Made by a program: the position numbers and the translations under genes. A DNA stretch of 64,000 nt. It comes from Cryomorpha sp963748925 (GTDB lineage Bacteria; Bacteroidota; Bacteroidia; Flavobacteriales_D; Cryomorphaceae). The notes under the pieces were generated by a model. It had not been told where the DNA came from, did no database searches, and saw nothing but the letters and a program-made list of their open reading frames with translations. Below are positions 46,080 to 57,903 of this stretch, piece by piece. The stretch lies in NCBI GenBank assembly GCA_963748925.1, contig CAVVKG010000007.1, positions 62,001-126,000 of the forward strand, written 5' to 3'. Each line of letters starts with the position of its first letter. Positions within the stretch are counted from its first letter, which is position 1.

Positions 46080-46772
46080 ATGAAAGCAATCTTTACACTC
46101 CTATTTTACATCCCCCTATTTGTATTTTCTCAAGATAATTCCTGGTTTGAACCCGGCACTTCCTTGACGTACAATTACCAAAACTGGTCTGGTCCCGATC
46201 TCTATCAGGTAAATTTTGAAGTCAGCGATGCCATTTTAGCCGGTCAGGCTTGCGCCAAAATGGAAACTGTAGGAGAATATCCTTTTGTTTGCACTCCCTT
46301 CGAAACTCCTTTTTACTTCTATGAATCAAACGACTCTGTTTTTTACGCTTCTGAAGTAGATAATACCTTCAGACTTGCTTATAACTTTAATGCAGAAGCA
46401 GGTGACACTTGGGACTTTTCATTTCCACTTATTGAAGGAGGAATAGAGACTTATACTGTAGAAGTAATTGAAGTGAACAGTATTGAAATTGACGGTAACA
46501 ATTTGAAAGAATTGGTTCTGAATTATCAGAATGTTTCTGAGCAGCCAGAGACTGAAATATTCCCCGAAGAATTTTCGGTGATCGAATTCATAGGTTCCAC
46601 CAAAGGTCTTTTTGTTCCTTTTGGACAACTTGCTTTTTGTGATGCCGAAACGGCAATTCAATTACAATGCTTTAATAGTTCATCTTTATCGTATATCAAT
46701 CCAGATTTTGAAACCTGCTTCCTGTCTGTTGATGATATCCAAAAACCTTTAATCCTGAATTTCTCACCCTAA
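46080..46772 (+). CDS. Exported protein cut off from its T9SS domain by a frameshift
   Basis: This 230-residue protein has a signal peptide (MKAIFTLLFYIPLFVFSQ) and a beta-rich body with no family I recognise (SWFEPGTSLTYNYQNWSGPD, FNAEAGDTWDFSFP). This kind of N-terminal domain is common in Bacteroidota T9SS cargo. The frame stops at 46770-46772 just as a sorting domain would begin, and the sorting domain continues in the +1 frame (46762-46980). As written, the product would reach the periplasm but not be secreted by T9SS. Confidence 0.7.
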   Translation: MKAIFTLLFYIPLFVFSQDNSWFEPGTSLTYNYQNWSGPDLYQVNFEVSDAILAGQACAKMETVGEYPFVCTPFETPFYFYESNDSVFYASEVDNTFRLAYNFNAEAGDTWDFSFPLIEGGIETYTVEVIEVNSIEIDGNNLKELVLNYQNVSEQPETEIFPEEFSVIEFIGSTKGLFVPFGQLAFCDAETAIQLQCFNSSSLSYINPDFETCFLSVDDIQKPLILNFSP

Positions 46773-46980
46773 TCCGGCTACAGATTTTATCACACTAGAA
46801 ACTCCGGTTGAGAACAACAGCAAAATCAGAATAATTCAGCCTGATGGGAAGTCTGTTCTATTTAATACAATTACTTCGCAATCAGCCAGAATTGACCTTC
46901 CCAAACTCAGCTCAGGAGTTTATTTTGTAGAAATACTAAATGCAGAAAAAAGATATGTAGGAAAATTGATGTTGCGATAA
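46762..46980 (+). pseudogene. Out-of-frame T9SS sorting domain of the preceding gene
   Basis: Reading one base later gives SHPNPATDFITLETPV, then SKIRIIQPDGKSVLFNTI and IDLPKLSSGVYFVEILNA up to TAA at 46978-46980. This is a complete type A sorting domain of ~72 residues without its own start. Removing one T from the TTT at 46760-46762 would rejoin it to the upstream frame. Confidence 0.85.
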
Positions 46981-47011
46981 ATTACTTTATTATAGGCGCT
47001 TTATAAGTGCA

Positions 47012-47629
47012 TCAAAGAGAATCCGCGACAAAACCAATGGCTCGGAAGTTATAGTCAAACCTTCCACTAAAGACATTTACCTGACCACAATCCGAAGTAA
47101 CGGTAAACCCGAATGTACCGCTGAAAACACCTTGATTAATACCCTCTTCATCTAAGGAATAACTCACCCGGCGAATATATAAATTCCCTGAACTACCATG
47201 GTTCGCAGGGCATATAAGTGCATCAAAATACTGGGTATTTACTCCTGCATCTATCAAATCCCCATCTATTCTCAACCTTGAGTCATTTAAGCTCAACAAA
47301 TCATCTTGCGTCCTGATTAGTCGATCATTAAAATCAATAAAAACAGAAGCCGGGTCAGTTGTTACATTACCGGTAACAAGCCCGGCATTGAATATTATTC
47401 TCGATTTGGTTGTGAGTGTATCAAATGCAATCGACATGTAGCTATTGCTGCCATTTAACCAACCTATCTCATTGAAATCACGCCAGAGCAATCCGTTTAT
47501 TGTTGCTCCTACCGAATTTATTCCTTTCTCAGTGTACTCGGGCAACCCCGGCTCTAAAGGGTCCCTTTCGGCCAGTTCACAAGACATCAAAACTAAAACC
47601 ATCCATGCAAAATTCTTAAACAGCTTCAT
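47012..47629 (-). CDS. Lipoprotein of the barrel/lipoprotein operon (second copy)
   Basis: This 205-residue lipoprotein has the signal FAWMVLVLMSC with an acidic stretch right after the Cys (ELAERDP), which in Bacteroidota can mark surface export. The body has LPEYTEKGINSVGATINGLLW and GTFGFTVTS...FSGRFDYNF. It is a paralogue of the lipoprotein at 48339-48980. The function is unknown; the fold looks like an all-beta domain of the DUF6252-like kind, a weak resemblance. ATG 47629 overlaps the stop of the upstream barrel gene as ATGA, so translation is coupled. An upstream in-frame codon at 47680 is unlikely. Confidence 0.7.
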   Translation of the reverse strand: MKLFKNFAWMVLVLMSCELAERDPLEPGLPEYTEKGINSVGATINGLLWRDFNEIGWLNGSNSYMSIAFDTLTTKSRIIFNAGLVTGNVTTDPASVFIDFNDRLIRTQDDLLSLNDSRLRIDGDLIDAGVNTQYFDALICPANHGSSGNLYIRRVSYSLDEEGINQGVFSGTFGFTVTSDCGQVNVFSGRFDYNFRAIGFVADSL

Positions 47630-48291
47630 CCCTTTTGGTTTTTGAAAACAACAAACCTGAGAAGTATCTCTCCGGCGCACATGTTAATGTGATTCTTCTT
47701 TTCTGATAAGCCTCCGTAATCCTTCACTTTCTGGCCTGAAATCATAGGTACAAAACCATATCTCATTCTTACTCCTAGTTCTAACCATTTTATGATTTCG
47801 TAATTAAGACCTCCTACTATTTGGACATCTACTGCCCTCACACCACCCCCTATTTCTTTATAAAAATAATTTTCTTTAAAAAACGACTGGTAAAAATCTA
47901 TTCCTAAACCACCTTCAACTCTTAGCTTTGGATTAATGGTATAGTCCAAAAGAACTTTATTAGTGAAAGTCAAAAAGTTATATTCAGACCTAACAAAAGG
48001 GTATTCTTTCACAAAACCGCGCATCTCAAAACCCGTTTCGTAATTCAGTTGCCACAATTTTTCTGTTCCAATCCAAAAGCCAATACCAGCATCAATTTCT
48101 GGAAGGAAACGATGCTTATCTATTTCAAATTCTGCTGTATTTACAAATGTATTGTATGTACCATTTAATTGAAAATATACTTTAGAAACCTGAGCTGAGG
48201 CAGGTCTGCCTGCAAACGCTAAAGCAATTAGCGTCATCCCCCAAAACAGAAAAATCCTTGATATAGCCTTTTGGCGAGTTTGTCTATTCAT
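47626..48291 (-). CDS. Outer-membrane beta-barrel protein (second copy)
   Basis: This 221-residue protein has a signal peptide (IFLFWGMTLIALAFAGRPASAQ). Alternating strands typical of an eight-stranded PorT/OmpW-like barrel follow (VYFQLNGTYNTFV, LWQLNYETGFEMRGF, LRVEGGLGIDFY, LELGVRMRYGFVPMI, EILLRFVVF). It is a paralogue of the barrel at 48977-49606. ATG 48291 puts the signal peptide at the N-terminus. A GTG at 48342, overlapping the upstream stop as GTGA, is an alternative start that would add 17 residues. It may form a unit with the lipoprotein encoded directly after it. Confidence 0.72.
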   Translation of the reverse strand: MNRQTRQKAISRIFLFWGMTLIALAFAGRPASAQVSKVYFQLNGTYNTFVNTAEFEIDKHRFLPEIDAGIGFWIGTEKLWQLNYETGFEMRGFVKEYPFVRSEYNFLTFTNKVLLDYTINPKLRVEGGLGIDFYQSFFKENYFYKEIGGGVRAVDVQIVGGLNYEIIKWLELGVRMRYGFVPMISGQKVKDYGGLSEKKNHINMCAGEILLRFVVFKNQKG

Positions 48292-48338
48292 TTTAAGCTC
48301 TCTATTAAAAACATCTTCATTTACTCCTCCGCTTTGAC

Positions 48339-48980
48339 TCACCTCCTAAATAATTCAATCTCACCCTCTGAAATTGTATAATCAAATCTTCCAGAGTGAA
48401 CAGTGTGCATAACTGAGTCAATTTCAACATCGAAGCCGAAAGTTCCTGAAATGATTATGCTATCTTTCGATAAATATTGCACATTTCGCACATGGAGTAA
48501 TCCAGTGCCCCGATGTATTGTATCAGGCCCTGATTGAGCAGTGCGTGATATAGGGTTTAAAAACAGCTGTCCATAATTCGATTCTCCATCCAGTACTATA
48601 GTTCTGTCCTTTAAATCGAATAAATCATCCGGCTCAACAATTCCATAACCATTCAATTGAAAACCAACACTTACCGGTTTCTCATATTCACCTAAGGTTT
48701 GCTTTCCAAATTCAAAGGCCAGGAGATTATTAAGTGAATCTTCACTGTGATAAACATAAATATCACCTTCGCCTGAAATGCCCGATGGAAAAACAAAAAA
48801 GAAAGAAAGTTTACGTTTCGAAGTCCAGGGCATTCCGTCTATGTAAGCGCCGGCAGTATTTAATCCTTCTTCCGAATAGTCTGGAAGTCTGGGATCAATT
48901 ACCTCTGGCCTGAAATCACTTACACAAGAGGCAAGGAAACAGGTCAGAACAGGAATAAACAATAGTGAATAATACTTCAT
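48339..48980 (-). CDS. Lipoprotein of the barrel/lipoprotein operon (first copy)
   Basis: This 213-residue lipoprotein has the signal YSLLFIPVLTCFLASC followed by VSDFRPEVIDP. LPDYSEEGLNTAGAYIDGMPW, DLFDLKDRTIVLDGE and SGTFGFDVEI...HSGRFDYTI align with the lipoprotein at 47012-47629. It is predicted to be lipid-anchored in the outer membrane. ATG 48980 overlaps the stop of the upstream barrel gene as ATGA. No enzyme motif is seen and the function is unknown. Confidence 0.72.
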   Translation of the reverse strand: MKYYSLLFIPVLTCFLASCVSDFRPEVIDPRLPDYSEEGLNTAGAYIDGMPWTSKRKLSFFFVFPSGISGEGDIYVYHSEDSLNNLLAFEFGKQTLGEYEKPVSVGFQLNGYGIVEPDDLFDLKDRTIVLDGESNYGQLFLNPISRTAQSGPDTIHRGTGLLHVRNVQYLSKDSIIISGTFGFDVEIDSVMHTVHSGRFDYTISEGEIELFRR

Positions 48981-49606
48981 CGTTTCATAGAATTAAGAAA
49001 TTGAAAACGGACGAAAAGTTCGATGGTTTGTACAGAGATATCTTTTATAGGCTTCTCAAATTCACCATAGTCTCCTATTCTTTCGTACTCAAGCATTTTT
49101 ACTAAGTATGGCGTAAACCGAGTTCCAATAGAAAACCACTCTACAAAATAATAAGAAGCACCCATCATCAGTCCTACATCATAACCCCGAAAGCCCTTGC
49201 CAATTTCAGAATCAAAAAAAGTTTTACCTATTTTCGTATTGTATGCAACCAGACCTACACCGGCCTCCAAGTTTAATTTTTCTTGTACTTTGTAAGTTGC
49301 GACCGGCATGATACTAATCCCATTAGAATAATAGTCAAACCTTTCACCCGGAAATTCCTGATAAAATGTGCGACTAAAACTACTTAATTCTACAGATACC
49401 TTGATCCGATTATTTTCGCTATTGTACGCAACTATTCCAAAGCGTATAGCAAAATCGGCTTTATCATTCTCAATATTTAAAGGTCTTCCGGATTTGAAAA
49501 AACTATATTGACCACTTGCATCAAAATAGATTTGCGCATTAATACTTTCTGAAAAAGAAAGGGCGGTAAAAAGCAATATCAGGCAAAGAAAATTAAAACG
49601 TCTCAT
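48977..49606 (-). CDS. Outer-membrane beta-barrel protein (first copy)
   Basis: This 209-residue protein has a signal peptide (MRRFNFLCLILLFTALSFSES, cleavage near INAQ). Barrel strands include IYFDASGQYSFFKSG, LNLEAGVGLVAYNTKIG, YDVGLMMGASYYFVEWF and TIELFVRFQF. It is a paralogue of the barrel at 47626-48291: both share the G-G/KGxR-x-x-DV segment and KDYGG / IGDYGE. It is the first gene of a four-gene operon, barrel-lipoprotein-barrel-lipoprotein, with 4-base overlaps at two junctions. No exact promoter box is found upstream. Confidence 0.72.
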   Translation of the reverse strand: MRRFNFLCLILLFTALSFSESINAQIYFDASGQYSFFKSGRPLNIENDKADFAIRFGIVAYNSENNRIKVSVELSSFSRTFYQEFPGERFDYYSNGISIMPVATYKVQEKLNLEAGVGLVAYNTKIGKTFFDSEIGKGFRGYDVGLMMGASYYFVEWFSIGTRFTPYLVKMLEYERIGDYGEFEKPIKDISVQTIELFVRFQFLNSMKR

Positions 49607-49934
49607 CTCGTTTTTTTAATCAACATGCGGCAACCTAGTTCACTATATACTAGTCAGGTTTGCATACCCACTTGGCTAGTACTCATCTATTCTTAGTCTT
49701 GTGAAATCACAATTTGATTTTACAAATTGGCGCAAGATTTCGCGTATCTTTCTTACAATATATGAAATATAGACTTGAAAACGTGAAATAAGTTGTATTT
49801 CTGAAGAGCTGATAGCTCTCAACAATACTTTTAAAAGCGGTCAAATCCGCGATTAAATTTGATTCAATTGTACAAACCTAATTGAGAAAACAATTCAAAA
49901 CCTAAAGAAAATATTGATTGAAATAATGAGCTAC
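49607..49934. other. Intergenic region upstream of the barrel/lipoprotein operon
   Basis: This AT-rich gap has no gene. A small palindrome (AGAGCT-GAT-AGCTCT, 49805-49819) is present. The promoter of the operon should lie here, but I find no full TAnnTTTG match on the minus strand. Confidence 0.4.
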
Positions 49935-50390
49935 TTAGTTTTCCAATTCATCTCCACTCTGAGTGTAATGTACCTCTAATTCACCGTTACTACTTTCAAG
50001 CGATATAAGATACGAAACCAAATCATTCTCGGTAATTTTCTTTACTGAGTCTATATTGTAGGTTGTATATTTTGTATTAATATTTCGAATAACTACTTCC
50101 GGAAGGTCTGCCTTTGGGATTTCTTCTTCATGTTTTACGATATTGCCTGATTTATCCATAAGCACAAAGTGATCCTCAGACAGATTATTGTCAAATTCAA
50201 TTTGATATAGCTCACCCTTTAGTTCCCACTTTAAATCACTTGCTTCGGGGAAGGTATCATTAAAAGACTCATTTACCTTTTGAGGCCACTCTTTATCTAC
50301 CGCATTCTGAGCAATTCCTAATGTTGTGTAAAAGAAAACTATAGTAAGCACAAATGCTGAACGCGTAATATTTTTAGTCATGTAATTCAT
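49935..50390 (-). CDS. PepSY-like periplasmic protein
   Basis: This 151-residue protein has a signal peptide (TRSAFVLTIVFFYTTLGIAQ). Its two halves resemble the PepSY-like fold of the putative beta-lactamase-inhibitor-like family: NESFNDTFPEASDLKWELKG and YQIEFDNN, then LPEVVIRNINTKYTTYNIDS and SYLISLESSNGELEVHY. Such proteins are frequent in Bacteroidota, often near regulators or envelope genes, and their role is unknown. ATG 50390 is used; ATG 50381 (MTKNITRS) is equally possible. It is separate from the barrel/lipoprotein operon and lies upstream of it on the same strand. Confidence 0.7.
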   Translation of the reverse strand: MNYMTKNITRSAFVLTIVFFYTTLGIAQNAVDKEWPQKVNESFNDTFPEASDLKWELKGELYQIEFDNNLSEDHFVLMDKSGNIVKHEEEIPKADLPEVVIRNINTKYTTYNIDSVKKITENDLVSYLISLESSNGELEVHYTQSGDELEN

Positions 50391-50830
50391 CTTTCAATAG
50401 ATTAGGTCTTTTCCTTTTTAGAGCAAATTAAGGACCTTTTATGATTACAACCAGAATTTAGACGAAATACAAAGCACAAAAACGAAGATCACCAAAAATG
50501 GGAGGCGAGATAGAATTTCACTCTTCTTCTTAAAAACTCAACTACAGCCCTGTTTAGCGACACATTCCGTCATATACTCATCAAAGCACTTAATCAAACG
50601 TGAACTATTTGCAAGGAGATAAAATCTTACACGAGAACCAGCTAATCAACTTTTAATTGAATTGATGTTTTGAAAAGTGTAGCACAAAAGCCTCAATATG
50701 CTGCCACAAGTATCTCATATCACTTTTTAAATAACACCATTTGGAAAGGGAATATCCTGCAGCAGGTGGGACGATATGAAACCTATGAATTGATACTCGC
50801 CCAGGAATCGAGATCAAAATATTATGCATA
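50391..50830. other. 440-base gap between the PepSY-like gene and the rRNA operon terminator
   Basis: No gene I can support. A 53-codon frame (TTG 50670 to TAA 50831) is present but has no recognisable features and ends inside the rRNA terminator. The rest is AT-rich. Confidence 0.4.
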
Positions 50831-50866
50831 AAAAAACCCCTTGCAACATAAGTTACAAGGGGTTCT
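50831..50866 (-). terminator. Rho-independent terminator of the rRNA operon
   Basis: Minus strand: AACCCCTTGTAAC, loop, GTTGCAAGGGGTT (one mismatch), then a T run. It lies just downstream of the 5S gene. Confidence 0.85.
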
Positions 50867-50871
50867 AAAGA

Positions 50872-50980
<109 letters not shown>

Positions 50981-51052
50981 GTTGTTAACCTTTATCTCGA
51001 TAATATGCCGAGAAAGATTATACGAATAAGAATTGACGTATTAGTTAAGTTT

Positions 51053-53873
<2,821 letters not shown>

Positions 53874-53927
53874 ATTTTCTACTTAACTAATACGTCAAAG
53901 AACGTTTTCAATCAAATGATTGAATAG

Positions 53928-53994
53928 TTGATAAGATCGGAATCGAACCGAACACAAACCCTTGCGGGCTGCTCTACCTTTGAGCTATGTATCA
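53928..53994 (-). other. tRNA-like relic in the 16S-23S spacer
   Basis: This minus-strand stretch is about 67 nt and looks like a decayed tRNA. The D arm is intact (GCTC-AAAGGTA-GAGC), as is a T arm with the loop TTCGATT closed by CGG/CCG. Acceptor strands TGATACA and CTTATCA pair at five of seven positions. The anticodon arm is reduced to AGCCC-GCAA-GGGTT, a four-base loop with no room for a normal anticodon. It is probably not functional as a tRNA. Confidence 0.6.
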
Positions 53995-54043
53995 AAAACG
54001 TCAAAATTTTGTAATAACCCTGAACATTTTCAGGATTTTGGGG

Positions 54044-54072
54044 ATTGTTGCCGCAGTATCAGCGGCAACAAT
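54044..54072. other. Strong hairpin in the 23S-tRNA-Ala spacer
   Basis: ATTGTTGCCGC (54044-54054) and GCGGCAACAAT (54062-54072) pair perfectly around a seven-base loop. A smaller hairpin (CCTGAA/TTCAGG) lies at about 54019-54034. Both are in the transcribed spacer and may be RNase III or processing signals. Confidence 0.7.
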
Positions 54073-54082
54073 ATTCCCAAAG

Positions 54083-54156
54083 TGGAGAATATCGGAGTCG
54101 AACCGATGACCTCCTGCGTGCAAGGCAGGCGCTCTAGCCAGCTGAGCTAATCCCCC
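54083..54156 (-). tRNA. tRNA-Ala (TGC)
   Basis: This 74-nt cloverleaf has acceptor GGGGGAT/ATTCTCC, anticodon stem CCTGC/GCAGG with loop CTTGCAC (anticodon TGC) and T loop TTCGACT. The CCA end is not encoded. It lies in the rRNA spacer, the standard Ile-Ala arrangement. Confidence 0.96.
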
Positions 54157-54167
54157 ATTTTATTCCG

Positions 54168-54241
54168 TAGTCCTGAGCAGATTTGAACTGCTGACCCCTA
54201 CATTATCAGTGTAGTGCTCTAACCAACTGAGCTACAGGACT
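54168..54241 (-). tRNA. tRNA-Ile (GAT)
   Basis: This 74-nt cloverleaf has acceptor AGTCCTG/CAGGACT, anticodon stem CTACA/TGTAG with loop CTGATAA (anticodon GAT) and T loop TTCAAAT. The first acceptor pair is A-T rather than the common G-C. It lies between the 16S gene and tRNA-Ala. Confidence 0.96.
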
Positions 54242-54317
54242 AGATAAAATGAAGATATTATAAAAAAAAAATGTAATAGCAGGCCAAAATCCTAAAAAGT
54301 ACCAGGATTGTCTCTAA

Positions 54318-55841
<1,524 letters not shown>

Positions 55842-55976
55842 TAAAAGTTTATGTTCCGAAGAACAAAATTTGTGAGTTTGTGTCCTGATAATTTAACAAG
55901 GATCTTGGCTTGCTGCTATTACAAATTTTTCAAAGAACTTATTTTCTCATACTGTGTTCCCAACAATTTGGGAGCG

Positions 55977-56006
55977 CAAAGATAATCAATTTTTTATTCC
56001 GGCAAA
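55977..56006 (-). promoter_or_regulatory. rRNA promoter P1 (nearest to 16S)
   Basis: Minus strand: TTTG (56003-56006), 18-base spacer, TATCTTTG (55977-55984). It lies about 136 bases before the 16S 5' end. Confidence 0.8.
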
Positions 56007-56082
56007 CTTTATTGAGAAAATATTTCGAGAAATTTTCTCTCCGTACTCGCTTGCCAAATTTCCTTTTCTTTAAAAGGGAGCG

Positions 56083-56112
56083 CAAAGGTAATACTCTTTT
56101 TTAATCTTGCAA
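56083..56112 (-). promoter_or_regulatory. rRNA promoter P2
   Basis: Minus strand: TTG (56110-56112), 19-base spacer, TACCTTTG (56083-56090). The -7 box is preceded by the same GAGTATTACC-type context as P3. Confidence 0.8.
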
Positions 56113-56177
56113 CACTTTTTGAAAAAATATTTTCAAAACTTGTTTCTTGAAAAAGCCCCCTTCGTTAAATGGGATGG

Positions 56178-56207
56178 CAAAAGTAATACTTGTTTTCGAT
56201 TCCCAAA
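56178..56207 (-). promoter_or_regulatory. rRNA promoter P3
   Basis: Minus strand: TTTG[G] (56204-56207), 18-base spacer, TACTTTTG (56178-56185). An A/T-rich tract resembling an UP element lies upstream. Confidence 0.8.
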
Positions 56208-56292
56208 AGAATAATTCAAAAAGTTTTCAAATTTCTGCTTTCGCATCTTTTTTCCTGACTTTTTAAATCGCGCCTTGCGTTCAAAGCGGCTG

Positions 56293-56322
56293 CAAATGTA
56301 CAGCCATTTTCTAATCTTGCAA
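56293..56322 (-). promoter_or_regulatory. rRNA promoter P4 (most distant)
   Basis: Minus strand: TTG (56320-56322), 19-base spacer, TACATTTG (56293-56300). This is the fourth of four boxes repeated every ~95-115 bases in the 544-base gap 55842-56385, which holds no gene. Confidence 0.78.
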
Positions 56323-56385
56323 GCCCTAGACAAACTTTTTTTTGAAATAAATGACGTTTATATTTCAACGCCTTGTATAACAGCA

Positions 56386-57093
56386 TTATGGATTTGATAC
56401 CGAAAGTGAAATAATTTTACCCCGCATGATTTTAGGTGCTTTTTCAGCAAAGGATACAATGTAATCGGCCATCTCTTTTGGCGTACTTGAAGCCGTAGCC
56501 CCTGGAAATGCAGTACTAAACATTTCAGTGTCAACACTCCCCAAGGCTAAACAGTTGAAAACATTGGCCGTATCCTTAAACTCTTCGCTCAGCATTTCGG
56601 TCAAACAATTGAGCGCAGCCTTGCTCGAAGAGTATGCCGAGAGTCCTGCAAACTTCATACTACCCTCTACTCCACCCACGCTGCTTATCATAATGGTGTG
56701 CGTATTTTTCATGTGTGGCAGCAATTTTTGTGTCAATAAGAAAGGAGCAAATACGTTTACATTATATATGTCATGCAGCTCTTCTTCCTTTATTTCTTCA
56801 AAAGGCTTAAAGAGAAGTTTGCCCGCATTGTGTATTAAACAACCCAATTCAGGTAAGTCCGTTAAGTCCTTATATAATATGTCACGCCCAATTTCGGTTG
56901 TGATATCTGCTTCTATTACTGAAACTCTTTCTTTGAAGCCCGCTTTTTCTATGCGTTGTTTTAACTTTAAACCGTTCCGCGTTACTGCAGCTACATGATA
57001 GTTAGTCTCCTTTATAAAGGACTTAATTAGCTCATATCCCAATCCTCTTCCGCAGCCCGTTATACAAACTGTTCGGTTATTCACGTTATTCAT
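56386..57093 (-). CDS. Short-chain dehydrogenase/reductase
   Basis: This 235-residue classical SDR has the NAD(P)-binding motif TVCITGCGRGLGYEL (TGxxxGxG, ~residue 12), LIHNAGKLLF (NAG), the catalytic Ser in MISSVGGVEGS (~138) and YSSSKAALNCL (YxxxK, ~155). It oxidises or reduces an unknown small substrate in the cytoplasm. ATG 57093 is used, since an upstream in-frame TTG at 57114 lacks support. It lies directly upstream of the rRNA promoters on the same strand, so read-through into the rRNA operon is possible. Confidence 0.88.
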   Translation of the reverse strand: MNNVNNRTVCITGCGRGLGYELIKSFIKETNYHVAAVTRNGLKLKQRIEKAGFKERVSVIEADITTEIGRDILYKDLTDLPELGCLIHNAGKLLFKPFEEIKEEELHDIYNVNVFAPFLLTQKLLPHMKNTHTIMISSVGGVEGSMKFAGLSAYSSSKAALNCLTEMLSEEFKDTANVFNCLALGSVDTEMFSTAFPGATASSTPKEMADYIVSFAEKAPKIMRGKIISLSVSNP

Positions 57094-57101
57094 TACTTTT
57101 G
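57094..57101 (+). promoter_or_regulatory. -7 box of the gene at 57126
   Basis: TACTTTTG matches the consensus, 24 bases before ATG 57126. The region is shared with the start of the divergent SDR gene. Confidence 0.5.
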
Positions 57102-57125
57102 TTCTTGTTGACAATATTGTTTTAA

Positions 57126-57695
57126 ATGATCTCTAATACTAATTTGTTCAGATTCTTCTTTATTACCATCATTTTCCTTTCGGCAAATGAGAGTTTTGGC
57201 CAAAACAAAGAAAGTAATAATCCTTATGCCGGTCTGCCTTTTAAGGAAAGACTCTTCTTTGGTGGGGATCTCGGCCTGAGCTTTGGAACAATAACCTATA
57301 TAAGAATAGCCCCAATATTAGGTTATAACATTAATCCCAAACTAGCCGTGGGTGCAGGACCTTCTTACCAATACTACAACGATAATAGATATATTGATGC
57401 GAGCTCTTCTATATATGGAGGGTCGGCATTTGGAAGGTATTTTATATTAGAGAACATCTTTTTACAGTCAGAACTTGAAGTGCTGAACCTGGAAAGAATA
57501 TCTTATTTTCAAAATTCGGATACTTTTCAGTCCAGAGTAACCATCCCGGTTTTATTTGTCGGAGGTGGATTTAGCCAGCGAACTGCAAATGGTAGCGGTT
57601 TTTTTATCGGCATATTTTACGATGTTATTGGTGATATTAATTCTCCTTACCCCAGCGATATTGCTTTTAGAGCTGGAGGAATGATAAGCTTCTGA
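57126..57695 (+). CDS. Exported outer-membrane barrel-like protein
   Basis: This 189-residue protein has a signal peptide (FFFITIIFLSANESFGQ). Alternating strands follow, such as ERLFFGGDLGLSFGTITYI, LAVGAGPSYQYYND, FLQSELEVLNLERISYF and VTIPVLFVGGGFSQR, as in small eight-stranded outer-membrane barrels. It has no known ligand. It is monocistronic and divergent from the SDR gene. The 208-base gap after it (57696-57903) shows no gene. Confidence 0.7.
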   Translation: MISNTNLFRFFFITIIFLSANESFGQNKESNNPYAGLPFKERLFFGGDLGLSFGTITYIRIAPILGYNINPKLAVGAGPSYQYYNDNRYIDASSSIYGGSAFGRYFILENIFLQSELEVLNLERISYFQNSDTFQSRVTIPVLFVGGGFSQRTANGSGFFIGIFYDVIGDINSPYPSDIAFRAGGMISF

Positions 57696-57903
57696 CCTAT
57701 TTTAGGTTTCGCATGATCATTAATTTCCACTTTGTACATTATATAATAGAAGACATTTTACATTTTTCTTGAACAACTAATGCGTTTACAGCAAGTTTTT
57801 CGTCCCGAAATATTTCTATTTACGAACTCTTCGAGTAAGAATACCTTGTAACCTAAGGATTGAACTTGCAGTATATTACACAAACTTTTATAAGGAATAC
57901 CCC

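Noticed and set aside
50670..50831. 53-codon plus-strand frame starting at TTG before the rRNA terminator
   Set aside because: No domain or ribosome-binding evidence, and the stop lies in the rRNA terminator. It could be a gene relic, but I cannot support it.
55977..56300. Repeated GGGAGCGCAAAGRTAATAC-like units, at first sight CRISPR-like or a satellite repeat
   Set aside because: Spacing is ~95-115 bases and only the -7 box and its edges are conserved. Each unit has a matched -33 element, so they are promoters.
56334..56375. Imperfect palindrome downstream of the SDR gene as a terminator
   Set aside because: The minus-strand hairpin is followed by an A run, not a T run, so it is not a standard terminator.
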